This document shows, one piece after another, positions 46,484 to 57,194 of a stretch of 64,000 nucleotides of DNA (within the stretch, counting starts at the first letter, position 1; every line of letters begins with the position of its first letter). Source of the DNA: Tanypteryx hageni (taxonomy: Eukaryota > Arthropoda > Insecta > Odonata > Petaluridae); the NCBI GenBank assembly GCA_028673005.1, contig CM054112.1, forward strand, positions 191,569,518-191,633,517, read 5' to 3'. Under the pieces are notes generated by a model that saw nothing but the letters and a program-made list of their open reading frames with translations, had not been told where the DNA came from and ran no database searches. The position numbers were made by a program, and so were the translations under genes.

Positions 46484-48028
46484 TATTGTATACTCTTGTT
46501 AATTATTCTTGTTATTATAGGGACTTTGTTCTCTTTAATGTCTTTAATTCAAATGTTATCTTTATTGAAGCTTTATTACTTAGTTCACTCAGTGTTTAAG
46601 TTATTGTATCTTCCATAGCCTCAGGTATATAAATACTGCTTTACATGGAAAGATGGTTCATCCTGCTTAGTTTCAAATTTGTTATTTGAGAGATGAATTG
46701 TTCAGCAAGCTTATCTACTAAATCATTGATGTTAAAGCTATTAATTATTATGTTATCTGAATTTCTAGATTTGAATTTACCAGTTATTTTGTTAATTTCT
46801 TGCCATACTTTTTATATCTTTATTTATATCAGAGAATCTGGTCTTATAATAATTATTTTTCTATTATTTTAGTTCTGATTGGACTCTAATTCTTATACAT
46901 TTATATTGATCTTTATATATCATGTTAGACGGATTGCTTTTCCACTTTCTGTAATATTTATCTCTTGTTTTTATTTGTATGGTTAGTTTGGCTTTCTATC
47001 CTTTTTTTAGTTAGAGATGAGAAGGTTCTTTACTTGACAATGCATATATTTTGTCAAGCTTCTTCTTTGCTTTCTTATATAATTTGTTAGGATCATTTTC
47101 ATTTAAGAGATATTCCCAATTAAATGATACAGTTTTTGCTTCGATTTTGAAATTGTCAAGGTAAGTTATTTTTTTTTCTTTTGGTTGGTTAAATATCCAT
47201 TACAATATTTTAGATTTGGGCCTATGATTTATGGTCAGGTATTTTAGAGTGAGTGCTTCAGGAGTAGAAATTAATCCTTTGCAGTAGATATGGTCAATGC
47301 ATGAGCTAATTATTGGAGATCTATTTCTTCTCTGGTGTATTCTTTAATTATTTCTGCAAATCCATGTTAGGAAGCATATCTCTGTATTTAGTATTGTTTG
47401 CATCTTTTGCCTTTATATTGAAATTCATATCACCTAGGATAACAATTTCCTTTTCTTTTGAGTTACATATAATCAATCATATATAGTTCATTAATACATA
47501 ATATTTTGCTGAACTCTTAAAAGAAATAATCTCCAATTATCGTTCATCAACAAACCTATCTTACATTCAAAGTTAACAGTGTCTATGTCATTTTCAATGA
47601 AGGTGAAATTATTTCTAACAAAAAATTATTCTGCCACCTCTTTTATTTATTGTTGGTTTTGTATACCTGACATATCCTTCCATTTGATACATATCCTCTT
47701 CATTCATCATAATATTGACTTCAGTCAGAACAATCAAACCTGTATTTATTTTCTGTGATAAGTGGCAGCAAGGGATTTCAAATTCGTCCCAATTAGATGA
47801 AACACGGCAAAGTTATTATTAAGGGTATACTGTTATTATTAATTATAGATTCATATATTTTATAGTTAATTTTATGTTTTAATCATTTCCAAACCTTCCA
47901 TTGTATGTGTAGTTAAAAATTAGTCAGGAATAATTATATGCTGGTATCGATTTTGTTTAGATCTTCTTCACTGTTGATTTTAAGCAGTCTTTGCTTTTCG
48001 TCCTTTTTAGCATAAGTGAAACCATTTT

Positions 48029-48418
48029 TTATCCAAACGAACTTATATTAGGCATGTTACATTGTTCCCTGGTTTTCCAGAATAGGTCTCCATAATATTT
48101 GGTTAAGGCCTCATTTACGTAAATTCTGCTATTATTATTATTGCTCAAAATTTCGTCATCTGTTAATGGTTTTCTGTTTTTGAGGCAAATATCTTTTATT
48201 TTCTTTGAAACGAAACTTACCACGATTTTACTTTTGTTATCTGCTTGGTGATTTTTAACTACATACACATCATCAATATGATTTTCGCTAATATTTTCTA
48301 TTTCTAACTTATTAGCAATGTGATTAACTATACCATTAATATCTCTTTCTTTCAGATCCTCGTCTATGCCCACAATATCTAATGTTTTATCTAAGTTGTC
48401 TTGATCTAATCGATTCAC
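48029..48418 (-). pseudogene. LINE ORF1 body
   Basis: Reads MNRLDQDNLDKTLDIVGIDE, INGIVNHIANKLEIENISEN, IDDVYVVKN, IVVSFVSKKIKDICLKNRK, and ends RIYVNEALTKYYGDLFWKTR. The order (G-IP-like, hydrophobic helix, I-D-V-R-x, I-V-x-F-x-S-K-R, I-Y-V-NE-LT, LF-x-x-R) is that of the ORF1p/FP-type domain of many insect LINEs, an RNA-binding chaperone. The open frame is 129 codons; a frameshift separates it from the finger. Confidence 0.75.
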
Positions 48419-48648
48419 CTTGTTTAATAAATTGATAATAGTTTAATCATTTTCATTTAGGTCATCTCTTACTTGTACTGTAGTAATGTTCAGGTCGTCA
48501 ACATGTTTATTGTAACTATTATATTTTTTCAGTTATACAGTATTTTTCAACTAAAAATTTTATACATAGCTTTATATCATTTAGGTCCTTCCATGAATCG
48601 TAATGCTTTGTTAGCATGAGACATACTCTCCTCCTTTGTATCTTTTTG

Positions 48649-48806
48649 ATGGCACCCGGAACAACTCCAAGTTTCTTTTCTTTTTGTTAACATCCATCTG
48701 TAAGTCACATCCTTGAGCCCAGAACAGAAAAAGTTCATGCTTGAATTACATCCATAACAGTTAACGAAGTCGCCGTTCTTGGACAGTTCATCTTTGCATC
48801 TAATGC
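48649..48806 (-). pseudogene. PHD-like zinc finger of LINE ORF1
   Basis: The minus strand reads CIRCKDELSKNGDFVNCYGC, then FFCSGLKDVTY, then TWSCSGCH. Spacing C-x2-C, C-x2-C, a later C, then W-x-C-x2-C-H fits a PHD-like finger, with the usual His before the fifth ligand not evident. ORF1 proteins of CR1-group LINEs carry such a finger upstream of the RNA-binding part. Confidence 0.65.
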
Positions 48807-49059
48807 ACTACATTAAGAATTAATATCTGCAATAGGCAACAAGTGGGAGATAGAAGGAAACAGATAAAAGCAAGAAAAACTTGGTGCAGACGGTGCCCAG
48901 ATCGAGTCCAGCAACTGAGTTTTCAAAGATCACTAAATTTAATCCAATTGCCACTGCAACAATTTGCCAAAACAAGCACAGAAAATTCTGCAATTTAGAC
49001 TAAGATACGATAGGGAAATAGACAGCTAGACAACCAAAAAAACAGTTGACGAAAGATCT

Positions 49060-49620
49060 ATGGTTCCTCCCCCTCCTTCCATCCCCTCCATTTTCACCTT
49101 TCTGCTGCATATTCGTAATTGTTATAAAATTCTCTGTCGATTGATACCTATGTCGACTATGTTCCCTCAGCGTACCTTTTGCCCTCCCCCTTTTCCCTCC
49201 TTCCCCTTTATTTTCGTTTTTATGTTGCATATTTGTTATCATTATAAAATTCTCTGTTGATTGTTACCAATGTCATCTGTTTCCTTACCATACGCCATCC
49301 CCCCTCCTTCCCCCACTTCATTTTCGTTTTTATGTTGCATATTCGTTATCGTTATAAAATTCTCTATCGATTGATACCAGTGTCGACTCTTTCCTTAGCA
49401 TACCTTAGGCCCTCTCCCCTTTTCCCTCCCCCTCTCCTACCCCCCCTTTATTTTCATTTTTATGCTGCATATTCGTAATCGTTATAAATTCTCTGTCGAT
49501 TGATACCAATGTCGACTGTGTTTCCTTAGTGTACCTTATGCCCTCCCCACTTTTCCCTCCCCCTCCTAAATTCCCCTCAGTCCTTTCTCCTTTTTGCTTC
49601 ATATTCGCAAATACCCCTCC
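49060..49620. repeat. Tandem repeat array, inverted counterpart, four to five copies (right arm)
   Basis: The same unit in inverse orientation: AAAATTCTCTGTCGATTGAT, ACCAATGTCGACTG, then C-rich spacers and TTTTCGTTTTTATG. Copies are near 49128, 49246, 49362 and 49485. Overlapping open frames on both strands here are artefacts of the repeat. Confidence 0.93.
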
Positions 49621-49957
49621 CCAGTTGTTACTATGGGAAGTGGGAATCTGTCAACTGGGAATTCAAGCTTCTGCTACTCGAACATTTGGGACTATGGCAA
49701 GTGGGATGAATGGCAACTGGGTTGTATGGCAAGCGAGAATCGAGCAACTGGGGCAATGCCGTTGGATTATTTGCCCTTATATTCTTCTGTTGGCATAGAG
49801 TCTGCACACGCATTTTTAATACAGCCTTTGTAACAACATGATCCATATAAGGCAATAAATTTCCCGTGGCGGTGAATTTTCTGTGGCGGTGAATTGCTAT
49901 TGGTGATGTTTCCGTGGCATTGAATTGCTGGTGCTTTCTGGTTATCATTTGTAATAT

Positions 49958-49960
<3 letters not shown>

Positions 49961-50022
<62 letters not shown>
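49961..50022. repeat. TA microsatellite, about 31 units
   Basis: Uninterrupted TA dinucleotides immediately outside the right foldback arm. Confidence 0.95.
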
Positions 50023-50025
<3 letters not shown>

Positions 50026-50171
50026 TGATGTTACTAGGTACTATTTTTTAAATTTATGTATTGGTTTGATGAATCAAATGTGAATTTGTATGCAACAACT
50101 ACTGAATTTTTCAGTTTATTTTTGTTATTATGTATTTTCATAATTACCAAAGCCTATATCATGTGGGGGCT

Positions 50172-50204
50172 GCTAAATTTTTACTAACTTTTATATTAAC
50201 TCCG

Positions 50205-50248
<44 letters not shown>

Positions 50249-50281
50249 CGAAGTTAATATAAAAGTTAGTAAAAATTTAGC
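50172..50281. repeat. Near-perfect 110-bp palindrome centred on a TA tract
   Basis: The left arm GCTAAATTTTTACTAACTTT continuing TATATTAACTCCGC and the right arm GCGAAGTTAATATAAAAG continuing TTAGTAAAAATTTAGC are inverted complements (33 of 34). About 42 bp of TA lies between and can also pair. The two opposite open frames here encode nearly the same peptide for this reason and are not genes. Confidence 0.95.
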
Positions 50282-50595
50282 ATATATATATATGTTTTGG
50301 ACCCTGTCCAATCTGAAAAAAATCCAAAGCTGCTTGTGGGGTTCGAACCACCTCACCATCACTTAAAACAAGTGATTTAGTCACCTCAGCCACCAGATTC
50401 TTGCATTGGTGTTGTGATAAATGTGTATTTTAATTCGCATGGGAAGATAGACAAGCATCCATCATAGCAGTGAGATTAAACAAACCATTGTTATTATTCA
50501 TGGTGCAATAGAAGTCTCTTTATTTTAATGTGGATTTGTATTGATACGAGCATTCCTACGTTTTTTTAAGGGATATTTCTGCTAATAATTGTAAG
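50248..50595 (-). mobile_element. tRNA-derived SINE (second family), full copy
   Basis: On the reverse complement, TGGTGGCTGAGGTGACTAAA (box A-like), a short hairpin-like TCACTTG/CAAGTGA stretch, and GGTGGTTCGAACCCCAC (box B) form a tRNA-like head. Blocks shared with 19575-19804 precede it. It ends in ACTAACTTTTATATTAACTT and a TA tract. Confidence 0.65.
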
Positions 50596-51064
50596 TTTTT
50601 ATTTATCGTAATTATTATTGATAGTAAGTTTTTATTTTTCTTAAAAACATTTTATCTTTGTTCATTTAAGGTTATTCTGAAAACTGTTTTCCCTATGAAA
50701 AGGCTATTGAAAACCTTGTTGGTGATCAACATTTTCACCACTACTAGTATCTAAAGCTGAATTACTCTGAACTAGCAGTATATTTTTGTTGATTTTAAGC
50801 TATATGAATGGATAAGTCAGTATTTTGATTAATGAAACAAAAGATACTATCAAACTTCTTACTACTTATATACCAAACATTCTTATGTTTGCCACTGAGT
50901 TCCCTACTTCTGACTGCCATTCTCTCAGCTGTAAAAAGATTCAAGGTTAATTATAGAGACCTCACATCACTAAACAGCTGGTAGACACTTTTAAACTTTT
51001 TACACCCATGCAATCAGAAAGGTTATCATAATTAAATGGGGGCCTTGTACTAAAAAAGATTGGG

Positions 51065-51245
51065 AACCACTGCTGTAGGGTATGATTTATATGGCACCCC
51101 CTCCCTCGCATGAAATCAAAATTTTATGACCAAAGTGCACATCCTTAAGGTCTCTTTAATAAGTGTACCAAGTTTTAAGTTTCTTGGTTTTTGAGAAATG
51201 CTGTCCACACACAGACAGACATATGACCACTTTTATTATTACAGG
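51065..51245 (+). repeat. Dispersed repeat, copy related to 38730-38875
   Basis: It shares TGTAGGGTATGATTT, GTGCACATCC, GTGTACCAAGTTTTAAGT, TTCTTGGTTTTTGAGAAATG and ends in CACACACAGACAGACA, the last part absent from the other copy. Confidence 0.65.
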
Positions 51246-52355
51246 TATCCCACATGTTCGGTTTACTCAATTTTACATATGCGTGACTACTATACTGTAA
51301 GGGGGAAAACCCTTGAAAAAATATTGAGTTTAAGATATTTGTATAGGAAGGTTAACTTATCAAAGGAGCTTCAAGATGTCTGTGATTTATGGCAGAAACT
51401 CAACACACAAAAAATGAAGGAATTGTAAAAGTGGATGCTGCACTGGACGACATATTCATCGTGCATGATTTAGAGGTTAAATTGTTCATTAAATTAAATT
51501 TAAAGACGTTTATAAGCATATAGTAGAGTCGGTATAATGTGAGTTATGCTCCGCCCTTTTGACTCTCGCGGTGGGGGAGGCATTTTTGCCAAATTGAACA
51601 TTTTGAGAAAACTGAGAGTAAAATTATCTATAAAATCTAATGCAAAAATCATTTCCAAAATTATTTTTGACAAAACATCAAGTATTTTCTTTAAAAAAAT
51701 AACATGCTATTATGCAATTTTTATCACTCGCTATTATTCATCAAGTGATTTCGGAATAGTAGTGCATTCATTGACAGAAAAATTACAGTATATTACTTAT
51801 GGTTTTAGCTTAATAATGTAGTTTATTTATCATGTATACATTGAACCAGTAAGAAGATAAAAAATCTTTTAGCTGCATTTAACGCAAATTTTGGGGTCTA
51901 CATCATGAAAAAAGTATCCTCTTGCTAAATCTCGTTCTATCAGGGTTACACCCAAACATGCTGCATATGAAATATTGGGTGAACATTGAATATATTTTTA
52001 GTGAAAGTTTCATCCTGTTATCTTACTCAATTCACTAGCTATGGGTTTTTATAGAAACATTGAGTACATTTTGACGCCAACCTTAGAGAATTATGTGGAG
52101 GCATCAATGTTAATCGATATTATTTTTTCGTCTGATTCGAATATAACTCAAATACTGTTATCACCTTGGCATGCTCCTTAACAGGGATCGCCAACAAGTA
52201 GAATTCAATCACTAAGACTTTCACAGACATATTCAAGCATCCGCTTAAAAATGATTGCTGTGGTTATGATTTGATTTAAATAGGTGCATGGGGTATAGCA
52301 TTAACAAGAACATTTGTTCGATAACACCCAAATAAATTATTTGTTAACTTGTTTA
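51246..52355. other. Stretch without recognised gene
   Basis: AT-rich with short open frames only; nothing identified. Confidence 0.35.
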
Positions 52356-52359
52356 TTCC

Positions 52360-53140
52360 CAATTTCACAGCAACTGCTACCACCCTCACGAGCAATCACG
52401 TTTTCTCTCTCCTGTGTAAAATCGTGCCCTCATGACAGTAATCTTTTGAAAGAATTCTTTCAGGGAAACCCAGGCTCTACACTCTTTGAGGTGGATTTTG
52501 ACCTCTCTCACCAAAACGGCATCATTTTCATTCCCGCTGCTGGTTTTTATTTGGATGGACTTTTGACAAAGAATTCACATCCTTTAAGGGACCCTCCAAA
52601 GAGCGGGCAATGCCTCTCTTCCCTACCGTTCATCCATTCCCGCTTGCTTTCCTCAGTAAGAGAGAGAAACTCTCTTCACAGCAACTATGCCTCTTTCCAT
52701 TGGCTATGGCTCCCCATCCCTTTGATCTGCTAGTGGGCAGAGCATAGCTCATATTATTCTATATGGACTATGGAACACCTCTACTCAGGAATGTAAACAA
52801 TGGCTATTACATTATTTTCAATGGGAAAAATATTTTTGATTTAGGCGACAATTTCCAGGATCGCAACTCTTGCGTAAAGCAGGGGATACCTGTATGGATT
52901 TTTGGCATGCATAGTGCCAATATTTGCAATTCAAATGTACAGACCGTATTCTCTTCCCACACTTTCTCATAAATACAGAGAAGAGAAAGAAAAACAACTT
53001 CCAAACCTAAAGCAACACCACTGAAATGTCTTCCCTCATAGAATTGCCAGACCATGAAACCAAACTGTGACATTGCCTTGGCACCAAACAGACCTGGCAT
53101 CTTTCTCACAGGCCCCTGGCAATTACCAGGCTGATCACTA
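52360..53140. other. GC-richer island of unknown nature
   Basis: It is clearly richer in G and C than its surroundings, with open frames on + (52314-52733, 139 codons) and on minus (52807-53109, 100 codons, starting MRKMPGLFGAKAMSQFGFMV). I recognise no domain or transposon signature. It lies about 800 bp upstream of the CNOT2 exon at 53913. It may be an unfamiliar repeat, an inserted gene fragment, or a nested gene. Confidence 0.35.
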
Positions 53141-53912
53141 ACAAAAACTGAGATGTTTATAACTCCATCATCAGCAATAATATTTCTTTCCCTTTTTATT
53201 TGTTGGTATGTTAAGGTTATGTTGCATAGTATATATTAAATCATTTAGTGATGTCCTGATGAAATTTAATAATTACTTCACATTTTGGACACAATTTTTT
53301 CCTTGCATACAAGCCATTTATTTTGTAAATGTTTAATTTGGAAAAGAATCGGGCTTATATTCTAGTAAATATGCTATTTTATTTTAAATGCTGCCCAATG
53401 ACAAATCTTGATTTGTTTTAATGTAAATCACCTTGATTAGCCGTGTATTGTGCATTCAACCTGTGGTAAAGTTTAAGGTTAGCTTTATTTTTAAATGAAT
53501 CGATTAACCATAAAAATGTTTTTGAATTGATATTGTTTATTTTTTAGCATAAAATGCTTTTGATAGTGCATTATTATTGGTTATTATTATTACTAAAGGC
53601 CTGGTGCCACAATTGCAGGACCAGGTCCCTAATAGTAGGAAAAATTAAAACCCTGTATTGGATTCGCTACCTAAATCATAACTGACTCTTCATGGGAGGA
53701 CTTCACAGAAAAGATGCACTTGCCTTCCCCACCCCTCCTCTCTGATGCAATCCTCTCCCCTCCACTCTCCTCTGTTGCTGGCCATACTTACAGGTGTTAC
53801 CATATTATAATAAGGATTATTATGGTTATTAATTATACCATAGAATGATAAGTTTTTCTTTGGAGATTTTGGAGCATATGAGAGTTGATTTATTGCCTTT
53901 GTCTACCTGCAG

Positions 53913-54048
53913 ATATAACAGAGATTGGCGTTTCCATGTAGATGAGAAGGTTTGGATCACAAGAGCACCTGGAATGCAGCTTCTAGAAAAGACTCAAAGT
54001 TATGAACGAGGAACTTATTACTTCTTTGATGCCCTTAACTGGAGGAAG
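53913..54048 (+). CDS. CNOT2: CNOT2 exon: NOT-box core
   Basis: The acceptor CTACCTGCAG and donor AGGAAG/GTAAGC bound 136 nt. The product is YNRDWRFHVDEKVWITRAPG, then MQLLEKTQSYERGTYYFFD and ALNWRK. Human CNOT2 has FNRDWRYHKEERVWITRAPG and TYERGTYYFFDCLNWRK here, so the match is unambiguous. The exon ends in phase 0 after Lys. In the family the next residues are V-x-K-E-F-H-L-E-Y-D-K-L-E-E; that segment is not in the next few kilobases. Confidence 0.97.
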
Positions 54049-54181
54049 GTAAGCATTGAAAATGACATTAATTTACTATACCATCCCTTGTTAAAACTTT
54101 TTCTCCTTTTCCATTCCTTAACCAAGTGTTCCAACAGATAACCCAAACATCCCTTAAACCTGGACCCACCAATCCTACTAG

Positions 54182-54466
54182 GTCCTTAAAACCAGAGGTA
54201 CAGTTGAGCCCTCATTCTGGGATGATCATCCAAAGCAGTATTTGAAGAATCCTCCATCATCATCACCTGAACCAGAAGATACCCAAGCACCCTTGCATCC
54301 TGGCACCTATCCCCTCTCTCCTGGTCTTGATCTTTGCACTTCCAATTCTGAGAATCTATTCTCAATCCAGAGACTTGCTCCAGGGACCTACTCGGTCTTT
54401 CCTCTTCCAAGACAATATCCACGACCCTGGCTTCATGACTTTGAATGGCCTCCATGTACTGAATAA
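54182..54466 (+). CDS. CNOT2: Candidate alternative terminal exon of CNOT2 (94 codons plus stop)
   Basis: After a 133-bp intron, an AG at 54180-54181 (in CCAATCCTACTAG) precedes an open phase-0 frame starting VLKTRGTVEPSFWDDHPKQY. The frame stays open for 94 codons to TAA at 54464-54466, and the phase fits the previous donor. The product is rich in Pro and Ser (PPSSSPEPEDTQAP; LPRQYPRPWLHDFEWPP). The segment is much more GC-rich than its flanks. An AATAAA lies at 54634-54639, a plausible distance for a 3' end. It does not resemble the conserved CNOT2 C-terminus beyond V-x-K. It may be an alternative last exon, an exapted repeat, or chance. Confidence 0.4.
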   Translation, partial: VLKTRGTVEPSFWDDHPKQYLKNPPSSSPEPEDTQAPLHPGTYPLSPGLDLCTSNSENLFSIQRLAPGTYSVFPLPRQYPRPWLHDFEWPPCTE

Positions 54467-54633
54467 TAATATCACATCAATAATCTTTATTGTTTATTCA
54501 ATTTCTGGTGAAAATGTTTTGTCATTAACAAAGCTTTGAATCTGCAGTATTTTTGTTATTTAATTGTTTCAAGTTACTTTTAATTCCTGTGTCTTATATA
54601 ATGGGCATTAACCTTTGACTTTATTTGGCAGTT

Positions 54634-54639
54634 AATAAA
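54634..54639 (+). promoter_or_regulatory. AATAAA polyadenylation hexamer (candidate)
   Basis: An AATAAA in GTTAATAAACACTGG lies about 168 nt after the TAA of the candidate terminal exon. In DNA this AT-rich such hexamers are common by chance, so it is only weak support for a short-transcript 3' end. Confidence 0.25.
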
Positions 54640-56285
54640 CACTGGCAACATTCCTTGTTTTACTGTTTTGACTTTAAAATATTCTTTGTTTACTTGTTGT
54701 TTTTCAAGTTCATTTGAAACTATTTTAATAACACAAGTTATTTAAAGAAAAGTTGTATATATTAGCTTAATATATACTCATCAGTGAAGTGGTAATTCAA
54801 GTTAATTAGATATCTAATCTTTTATGTAATGTTTAGTTAAAGATTAATCTGACCAGTCTGGTGATAATTGTTACTGATTAGGTTCAAGTATTTGAAATTT
54901 TTTTTCTCATTTCATCCTTAAGTGCATCATTTTGGCAATACATTCTAAAGCATTGATGTTTTTACTTTGTTGTAATGTTTAAGTAAGATATGTAACTTGT
55001 CTATCAAAATGGGTCATATATTCAATATCACAAAGCTGAAAATCTTGAATTTATATTTCTTTTTGTGCATGTTTTTTTTGTATTCCCATTGAAGGAAATG
55101 TGCCTCTTAATGCATGTGTTTAAATTTGAATTTTTGTTGTGTAATAAGCTAATATATGTATATATATTTAATAGAATGAGTGACAGTGTTAGCTTCCCTG
55201 ACTGTATTGCACTGCACTTTTTGAAATAGTCATGCCCCTAAGGTTGAATTTAAATTTTTTATTACAGAATTGCTATATGGATTTTTATCAGATATTGCTG
55301 GCAATCAAAGTTGAAATTTCTGTTTATAACATTTCGGTCAGAACTTTACAAGTTTTATTTGCCTTAACTGCCAAATATTCTTCCAAACTTTAAATAAGTA
55401 ATAAATAAATTCTGAAAGTTTTTGTTAAAAAATTTAGCATTACATTTTTTTTATTTGGAATAACATAATAGTGTCTTAAGTTATTGATCATTAACTTGTA
55501 TTCTATTTTCTGGGTTGTATTTTTATGGCCTTATCATGCCACTGTCTTGTCTGTCTTAAACCTAACAATCAAAGGATTCCAGTTGGTTTAATGGATTCAA
55601 TTTGAATTAAATGTAACATAGAACAATTTCCAGTGATTAGAATAGTCATTAAGATAAATGTTGTCTAACTTTAATATGCTTTACATCTGGATAGCACATT
55701 GAAAGCTTGAGATTTTAGTGTTATACGCATGTGCTAGAAAAGATTTTCATAGATTGCATTTAAATCAGATTATTATTATTTAAGTGTTATGGCACTAATT
55801 TACTAGAAAATCAACCTTTATGTGACATAAGATACTATCGAGAATTTTTATGCTTAGCCCTTTGATTTTATCTCTTTTCAAGTTGCTTGGGAAGCATATT
55901 CAGAGAGCTAGCTGATTATAATATAAACATCAACATCATCGTATTGCTTAATTTGCTTAGCTCATAGTAAATAAATTATCTGGTCTGCATGTGTGTTGGG
56001 TTTTGGTCGTTTATGTTATTTCTGAAATCTACCAATAATTACAGTATTTCCAATTATAGAATTTTATATGTTCAGAAATGATGATGCATTTAAGTTATTT
56101 ACTATGAAAAAATATAAGCCAACTTTTTTCATGTTTTTAAATTTTTTGTTAATGCATACTGTTGAAACATACATAAAGTATCTTGCTTGGTGTCCCAGTT
56201 GTAATTAACATTCAGTGCATAATTACCTATGATAAGATGTATTTTTTTATTTTCTCATATACATATAGATGGTGGTGTGTATATG
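54640..56285. other. AT-rich stretch, nothing recognised
   Basis: Either last intron or 3' flank of CNOT2, depending on which terminal exon is used. No gene or repeat boundary recognised. Confidence 0.4.
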
Positions 56286-56286
56286 T

Positions 56287-56287
56287 A

Positions 56288-56370
<83 letters not shown>

Positions 56371-56371
56371 G
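56287..56371. repeat. Self-complementary compound microsatellite
   Basis: TGTGTGTATATA on the left, a long TA run, then TATACACACACACACA on the right: TG repeats and CA repeats are inverted complements around the TA core. Confidence 0.95.
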
Positions 56372-56879
56372 AGTTGTTGGTGCTTAAAAATCACCATACA
56401 CCAACTTTTAAACTCTCAAATAAACCAACGCGACAGCATTTGAACTACCCATTTAAATAAGATAATAGTTCTCATTTTCTGCTTACAGCGGGGTCTTTTA
56501 CACCCCAAAATGTTCATTTTCAAGTCCCATTAGAAAACCATTTAAATCCATACTAGCCTTTTTATAATTGCATTTTTAAATTACTTTTAATTAAGGTACA
56601 AACTCCAGACCTGAATTAGAAGACAGGAAAAAGAACGAAGATTATTTTTCCTGAAAGTAGAACACAAATCCGTGCCGAATTAGTCCAATTATTCTATTTT
56701 TACTGCATAAAAACAGGATTTTATATAATTTGTAACAATGGCCCAATATTTGTCATGACTACGAGACAATGCTTTTCTTCGGTAATTTATTTTATGTGTT
56801 AATAAAACTGAATGAGAGTTTGGTGCGACAAACTGAGAAGTAGCTTAGTGTCATGATGTCACTCTCAGACCATGACATT

Positions 56880-57169
56880 TAAAAGCAAAGGGAAAACATA
56901 TTTGGTGCACAGACAATACTAAGAGGAATATTGCGCTGAAATTTTCAGGGTTTGTAGATGTCATGAGTAGGCCTTTCGGATAATATGAGACCACTTTAGG
57001 ATTCCTCAGTTCGACTCCAAGCACTCCAGCTTGAATTTTTCCTGTGTAAATAGCATTGCGGAATATTTGGCAATTAATTTACGGTAATTCTCATCAAATA
57101 GAAGGAATGAAATTTGGTGTGGTTGTTATAGGGCACCAATGCTTGCAGTATGCAAGCACCGATTACTCG
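56880..57169 (+). mobile_element. Helitron copy 3, 5' end unclear
   Basis: It shares GTTTGTAGATGTCATGA, AGTTCGACTCCA and AGCATTGCG with copy 1. It ends with the perfect stem TGCTTGCAGTATGCAAGCA, then CCGATTACTCG and T; the CTAG end is changed to CTCG. Confidence 0.7.
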
Positions 57170-57194
57170 TATATATATATATAATCATTATATA

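Larger units (their letters stand above)
44300..48815 (-). mobile_element. Decayed CR1/L2-like LINE, minus strand
   Basis: Pieces lie in retroelement order on the minus strand: ORF1 PHD-like finger (48649-48806), ORF1 body (48029-48418), a poorly preserved endonuclease zone (about 46500-47800), RT fingers (45125-45361), RT palm with YTDD (44999-45180), and a C-terminal ESQVRYGTTIWANA near 44480-44525. The frame is broken many times. A SINE (44836-44998) and a Helitron (45625-46483) inserted later. The clade is uncertain; a PHD finger in ORF1 is known in CR1-group and related LINEs. Confidence 0.8.
40205..49970. mobile_element. Foldback-like element with long tandem-repeat arms, about 9.7 kb
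   Basis: The left arm (about 40205-42670) and right arm (about 49060-49970) are inverted copies in the same order. Outermost is a run of short units around GAAAATTCACCGCCA; next AATACAGCC/GGCTGTATT and GTCCGGACTC; next GTTGCTCGATT, CTCGCTTGCCATA and AACCCAGTTGCCATTCATCC; then TTCCCACTTCCC; innermost the 118-bp tandem units. Long inverted arms built of tandem subrepeats are the hallmark of foldback elements. The centre (about 42670-49060) is mostly a decayed LINE. Outer limits are approximate, and no flanking duplication was seen because the right side abuts a TA microsatellite. Confidence 0.7.

Noticed and set aside
49000..49948. Several overlapping open frames on both strands
   Set aside because: All fall in the 118-bp tandem repeats and arm spacer of the foldback-like element.
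50130..50366. Two opposite open frames with Tyr-Ile repeats
   Set aside because: Translation of a TA tract inside a palindrome.
50340..50400. A true tRNA gene
   Set aside because: The tRNA-like head lacks a convincing cloverleaf and belongs to a dispersed SINE with a second copy at 19575.
54186..54455. Minus-strand 89-codon open frame
   Set aside because: It overlaps the candidate CNOT2 terminal exon; the + reading has splice-phase support and the minus reading has none.
56183..56460. Open frames with Ile-Tyr repeats
   Set aside because: Translation of the TA microsatellite.
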